From the NCBI RefSeq assembly GCF_009659625.1, contig NZ_VOIW01000001.1, positions 124,001 through 188,000 of the forward strand: 64,000 bases of DNA, written 5' to 3'. A program made the position numbers and the translations under genes. The notes under the pieces are model-generated. The model made no database searches. It had not been told where the DNA came from and saw only the letters and a list, made by a program, of their open reading frames with translations. The stretch is from Pseudomonas haemolytica. GTDB lineage: Bacteria; Pseudomonadota; Gammaproteobacteria; Pseudomonadales; Pseudomonadaceae. Positions 61,211 to 64,000 of the stretch are shown one piece after another (within the stretch, counting starts at the first letter, position 1; each line of letters opens with the position of its first letter).

Positions 61211-62251
61211 TCAAGGCGCAGGGTTCGGATGATCCTTTTGAATCGCCTCGATCCCTTCCAGCACCTCCTTGGACAGTTTCAGATCAGCACTGGCAATGTT
61301 GCTGTCCAACTGCGCAAGCGTCGTCGCACCAATAATATTGCTGGTCACGAAGGGTTGTTGTGTGACGAACGCCAGCGCCATTTGCGCCGCGTCCAGGCCG
61401 TGTTCGCGCGCCAGTGCCACATACCGGCTGCACGCCGCTTCCGATTGCGGGTTGAAGTAACGGCTGAAGCGGCTGTACTCGGTCAGGCGTGCCTTGGCCG
61501 GACGCGCGCCATTTTCGTATTTGCCGCTGAGCATGCCGAACGCCAGAGGCGAATAGGCTAGCAGGCCGCACTGCTCACGAATGGCGATTTCCGCCAGACC
61601 CACCTCAAAGCTGCGGTTGAGCAGGTTATAGGGGTTCTGGATCGACACTGCGCGGGGCCAGCCGCGGGCTTCGGCCAGGGCGAGGAACTTCATGGTGCCC
61701 CATGGCGTTTCGTTGGACAGGCCGATATGGCGGATCTTGCCGGCCTTCACCTGTTCATCCAGGGCTTCGAGGGTTTCCTCCAGCGGGGTGAGGTCGTCTT
61801 CGTCCTTGTGCTTGTAGCTCAACTGACCGAAAAAGTTGGTGCTGCGCTCCGGCCAGTGCAGTTGGTAGAGGTCGATCCAGTCGGTCTGCAGGCGCTTGAG
61901 GCTGGCGTCCAGCGCCAGGGCAATGTGCTTGCGGTTGTGGCGCAGGTAGCCATCGCGGATGTAGTCGATGGTGTTGCCGGGGCCGGCGATCTTGCTGCCC
62001 AGGACCCAGTCGGCACGGTCGCCACGACTTTTGAAATAGTTGCCGATGTAGCGCTCGGTAGTGGCATAGGTGTCGGCCTTGGGCGGTACCGGGTACATTT
62101 CCGCCGTGTCGAGGAAATTGATGCCTGCGGCCTTGGCCCGTTCGATCTGCGCGAAGGCCTCTGCCTCGCTGTTCTGCTCGCCCCAGGTCATGGTGCCCAA
62201 AGCGATCGCGCTGACGTTCAGATCGGTGCGGCCCAGCTGTCGGTAATCCAT
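61211..62251 (-). CDS. Aldo/keto reductase, Tas-like NADP(H)-dependent
   Basis: A 346-residue TIM-barrel oxidoreductase, the same length as E. coli Tas. The catalytic tetrad is visible: Asp and Tyr of FLDTAEMYPV (about 48-57), Lys of LGSKIAGPG (near 90) and His of DLYQLHWPER (near 125). The C-terminal nucleotide-binding part includes SNIIGATTLAQLDSNI. The start is the ATG at 62251 (MDYRQLGRTDL) with AGGAG upstream; an ATG-less extension to 62275 is unlikely. Natural substrate unknown. It is divergent from rplM-rpsI, as in P. aeruginosa (PA4434, from memory). Confidence 0.92.
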   Translation of the reverse strand: MDYRQLGRTDLNVSAIALGTMTWGEQNSEAEAFAQIERAKAAGINFLDTAEMYPVPPKADTYATTERYIGNYFKSRGDRADWVLGSKIAGPGNTIDYIRDGYLRHNRKHIALALDASLKRLQTDWIDLYQLHWPERSTNFFGQLSYKHKDEDDLTPLEETLEALDEQVKAGKIRHIGLSNETPWGTMKFLALAEARGWPRAVSIQNPYNLLNRSFEVGLAEIAIREQCGLLAYSPLAFGMLSGKYENGARPAKARLTEYSRFSRYFNPQSEAACSRYVALAREHGLDAAQMALAFVTQQPFVTSNIIGATTLAQLDSNIASADLKLSKEVLEGIEAIQKDHPNPAP

Positions 62252-62428
62252 CGGGTACTCCTTCGGGGAAAACAATCATAAAAGCAGGTTGAATTTTTTT
62301 TCGCAATCTGCATAATTGCCCACCTCTTTCTGCAGTGGAAGTGATGCGCCGCCTGCCGAAGAATCTTGCCGTTGAACGGACGCGCCGACCCGAGCCCCCG
62401 ATAGCGTCTGTATCCGGCTGCCTTTGAC

Positions 62429-62457
62429 TTGTCAAAGTACGCACTATTCAGTAAGAT
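62429..62457 (+). promoter_or_regulatory. Sigma-70 promoter of rplM-rpsI
   Basis: TTGTCA (62429-62434) and TAAGAT (62452-62457) are separated by 17 bases and lie 43 bases before the rplM ATG. The short GC-rich leader that follows could hold the L13 autoregulation site known in E. coli, though no structure was identified. Confidence 0.65.
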
Positions 62458-62499
62458 CCGCCGTCTAATTTACAGGGCGGCCCCTGAGGCTATTAAAGA

Positions 62500-62928
62500 A
62501 TGACAACTTTTACTGCAAAACCGGAAACAGTTCAGCGCGACTGGTTTGTCGTCGACGCCGCTGGTCAGACCCTGGGTCGTCTGGCCACTGAAGTCGCCAG
62601 CCGTCTGCGTGGCAAGCACAAGCCTGAGTACACCCCTCACGTTGACACCGGTGACTACATCGTGATCATCAACGCTGAGCAGGTACGTGTTACCGGCAAC
62701 AAAGCGCAAGACAAAATGTACTACCGTCACTCCGGTTTCCCAGGCGGTATCAAGTCTTCCAACTTTGAAGGCCTGATCTCCAAGAAGCCTGAAGCCCCGA
62801 TCGAAATCGCGGTCAAAGGCATGCTGCCGAAGGGCCCACTGGGTCGCGATATGTTTCGCAAGCTGAAAGTCTATGCGGGCGCTGTACACCCTCATGCTGC
62901 TCAGCAGCCCCAAGAACTGAAGTTTTAA
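62500..62928 (+). CDS. rplM: 50S ribosomal protein L13
   Basis: L13 is an early-assembly protein of the large subunit. The 142-residue length is normal. Sequence signatures include [37 protein letters not shown], the C-proximal [19 protein letters not shown] and the [15 protein letters not shown] end. It is the first gene of rplM-rpsI, with 14 bases before the rpsI ATG. Codon use is strongly biased, as expected for a highly expressed gene. Confidence 0.98.
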   Translation: MTTFTAKPETVQRDWFVVDAAGQTLGRLATEVASRLRGKHKPEYTPHVDTGDYIVIINAEQVRVTGNKAQDKMYYRHSGFPGGIKSSNFEGLISKKPEAPIEIAVKGMLPKGPLGRDMFRKLKVYAGAVHPHAAQQPQELKF

Positions 62929-62942
62929 CGGAATAGTTCATT

Positions 62943-63335
62943 ATGTCGGCGACTCAAAATTACGGCACTGGCCGTCGCAAAACCGCAACCGCACGCGTTT
63001 TCCTGCGTCCGGGCACTGGTAACATCTCGATCAACAACCGCACCCTGGACAACTTCTTCGGCCGCGAAACTGCCCGCATGGTAGTTCGTCAGCCGCTGGA
63101 ATTGACCGAGACCGTTGAAAAGTTCGACATCTACGTCACTGTTATCGGTGGCGGTGTAAGTGGTCAAGCTGGCGCAATCCGCCACGGTATCACTCGCGCT
63201 CTGATGCAGTACGACGAAACCCTGCGTGGCGCTCTGCGCAAAGCTGGTTTCGTAACTCGCGATGCTCGTGAAGTTGAACGTAAGAAAGTCGGTCTGCGTA
63301 AAGCGCGTAAGCGTCCGCAGTACTCGAAGCGTTAA
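62943..63335 (+). CDS. rpsI: 30S ribosomal protein S9
   Basis: S9 binds the 3' domain of 16S rRNA and its C-terminal tail reaches the P-site tRNA. The 130 residues include [19 protein letters not shown] at the start, [20 protein letters not shown] and the basic tail ending [12 protein letters not shown], with the invariant terminal Ser-Lys-Arg. It follows rplM in one operon and is closed by a strong terminator. Confidence 0.98.
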   Translation: MSATQNYGTGRRKTATARVFLRPGTGNISINNRTLDNFFGRETARMVVRQPLELTETVEKFDIYVTVIGGGVSGQAGAIRHGITRALMQYDETLRGALRKAGFVTRDAREVERKKVGLRKARKRPQYSKR

Positions 63336-63352
63336 TTCGCTTTACGTTCCAC

Positions 63353-63390
63353 AAAAACGCCCAGCCTCCTCACGGAGCTGGGCGTTTTTT
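63353..63390 (+). terminator. Rho-independent terminator after rpsI
   Basis: AACGCCCAGC pairs with GCTGGGCGTT around CTCCTCACGGA, followed by T6. It lies 18 bases after the rpsI stop. Confidence 0.92.
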
Positions 63391-63428
63391 ATTGCCTGCG
63401 ATTTATGCATAAATTTGTGCGTGACAAC

Positions 63429-63455
63429 TTGCCACATCCGTAGACCCCCTATACT
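63429..63455 (+). promoter_or_regulatory. Candidate promoter of petA
   Basis: TTGCCA (63429-63434) and a near-consensus TATACT (63450-63455) with 15 bases between. The spacing is short, but the -10 is good. It would give a leader of about 140 bases before petA. Confidence 0.4.
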
Positions 63456-63601
63456 ACAAGGCCTGGGGGCGGAGGCCCGGGCAATTCCCTTGTCATACGT
63501 GGGGCTTTTCATTACCATCCGTCAAAATTTTTATAAGTAAAGATTCAACACTTAGTAGACGCCTGATTTAACAGGCCAAAAAGCTGATGGGAGAGGACTG
63601 A

Positions 63602-64000
63602 ATGAGCAATGACGGCGTGAATGCAGGCCGGCGTCGCTTCTTGGTAGCAGCCACATCCGTGGTGGGTGCTGCAGGAGCGGTGGGGGCTGCGGTCCCGTTC
63701 GTGGGGTCATGGTTTCCCAGTGCCAAGGCGAAAGCCGCAGGTGCACCGGTGAAGGTGAATGTCAGCAAGATCGAGCCAGGCCAGCAGATGATTGCTGAGT
63801 GGCGCGGCCAGCCGGTTTTCATCGTTCGTCGTACCGAGGAAATCCTGGGGAATCTGAAGAAGATCGAAGGCCAGTTGTCTGACCCGAAATCCGAGAATTC
63901 CGACCAACCCGCCTACGCCAAGAACGAAGTGCGTTCGATCAAGCCAGAGATCCTGTTGCTGGTTGGTCTGTGTACCCATCTGGGTTGCTCGCCTACCTTC
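63602..64000 (+). CDS. petA: Ubiquinol-cytochrome c reductase Rieske iron-sulfur subunit, 3' end outside the window
   Basis: The Rieske subunit of the cytochrome bc1 complex moves electrons from ubiquinol to cytochrome c1 on the outer face of the inner membrane. The 133 visible codons begin MSNDGVNAGRRRFLVAATSV, a twin-arginine-type N-terminal anchor with the hydrophobic helix VVGAAGAVGAAVPFV. The first half of the [2Fe-2S] site, CTHLGC, is at the right edge (about residues 125-130); the second half (CPCHGS type) is beyond base 64000. AGAGGA precedes the ATG. Its position after rpsI is typical of Pseudomonas. petB and petC should follow. Confidence 0.96.
   Translation, partial: MSNDGVNAGRRRFLVAATSVVGAAGAVGAAVPFVGSWFPSAKAKAAGAPVKVNVSKIEPGQQMIAEWRGQPVFIVRRTEEILGNLKKIEGQLSDPKSENSDQPAYAKNEVRSIKPEILLLVGLCTHLGCSPTF

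Noticed and set aside
1..64000. tRNA and rRNA genes
   Set aside because: I looked in the intergenic gaps for CCA-ended cloverleafs with GGTTCGA-type T loops and for rRNA signatures and saw none; a covariance-model scan would settle it.

Overview
The window is chromosomal DNA of a fluorescent-group Pseudomonas. The evidence is the gene set and order (nadC-DUF1631-ampD-ampE, piuA/piuC with a PepSY-flavodoxin reductase, the dpp dipeptide cluster with an OprD-type porin, roxS-roxR, trpS/zapE, rplM-rpsI-petA), the GC-rich coding with many long antisense shadow frames, and repeated REP-doublet hairpins of the kind known from P. fluorescens relatives. From memory, much of the gene content follows the PA4431-PA4524 stretch of P. 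aeruginosa PAO1, with other blocks (fructose PTS, phoD-like gene, OpuC-type transporter, prfC, FepA-like receptor) placed between.

Layout. 1-7.1 kb (genes face right except nadC): nadC (cut by the left edge), a DUF1631 protein, ampD-ampE, a chemotaxis transducer and a small zinc-ribbon membrane protein that overlaps tatD tail to tail. 7.1-14.7 kb: tatD and cra, divergent from the fructose operon fruB-fruK-fruA, with a Cra operator in between. 14.7-22.2 kb: a Tat-exported PhoD-like phosphatase, then an iron block with a PepSY/flavodoxin reductase, the TonB receptor piuA and the divergent piuC. 22.2-24.9 kb: a Sel1-repeat protein, a ParD/ParE-like toxin-antitoxin pair and speC. 25.4-28.8 kb: a four-gene OpuC/OsmU-type compatible-solute ABC operon. 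29.2-33.6 kb: prfC, a small secreted acidic protein and a FepA-like receptor. 33.9-46.5 kb: one long leftward dipeptide-uptake region with dppBCDF, an OpdP-like porin and four peptide-binding proteins. 46.6-49.8 kb: an AT-richer insertion with an 800-residue toxin-like protein and a frameshifted paralogue of its N-terminal module. 50.2-64 kb: a SIMPL protein, roxS-roxR, an SbmA-like exporter, a YhcB-like protein, a hydrolase, trpS, zapE, a GlxA-type AraC regulator divergent from an acyl-CoA dehydrogenase, an aldo-keto reductase, rplM-rpsI, and petA (cut by the right edge).

How the parts work together. Fructose is taken up and phosphorylated by FruA/FruB, phosphorylated again by FruK, and the pathway is repressed by Cra, which responds to fructose-1-phosphate. 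PiuA imports a ferric catechol-type siderophore, the PepSY-flavodoxin fusion probably supplies electrons for iron release, and PiuC is the partner 2-oxoglutarate/Fe dioxygenase. The dpp region pairs one porin and one permease/ATPase set with several binding proteins, which should widen peptide specificity.

The least explained parts are the 46.6-49.8 kb insertion (a candidate caspase-like His/Cys domain plus a decaying paralogue) and a 20-base element shared almost exactly by the upstream regions of the two TonB receptors, which looks like a response-regulator site rather than a Fur box. No rRNA, tRNA, CRISPR array, transposase or integrase was found.
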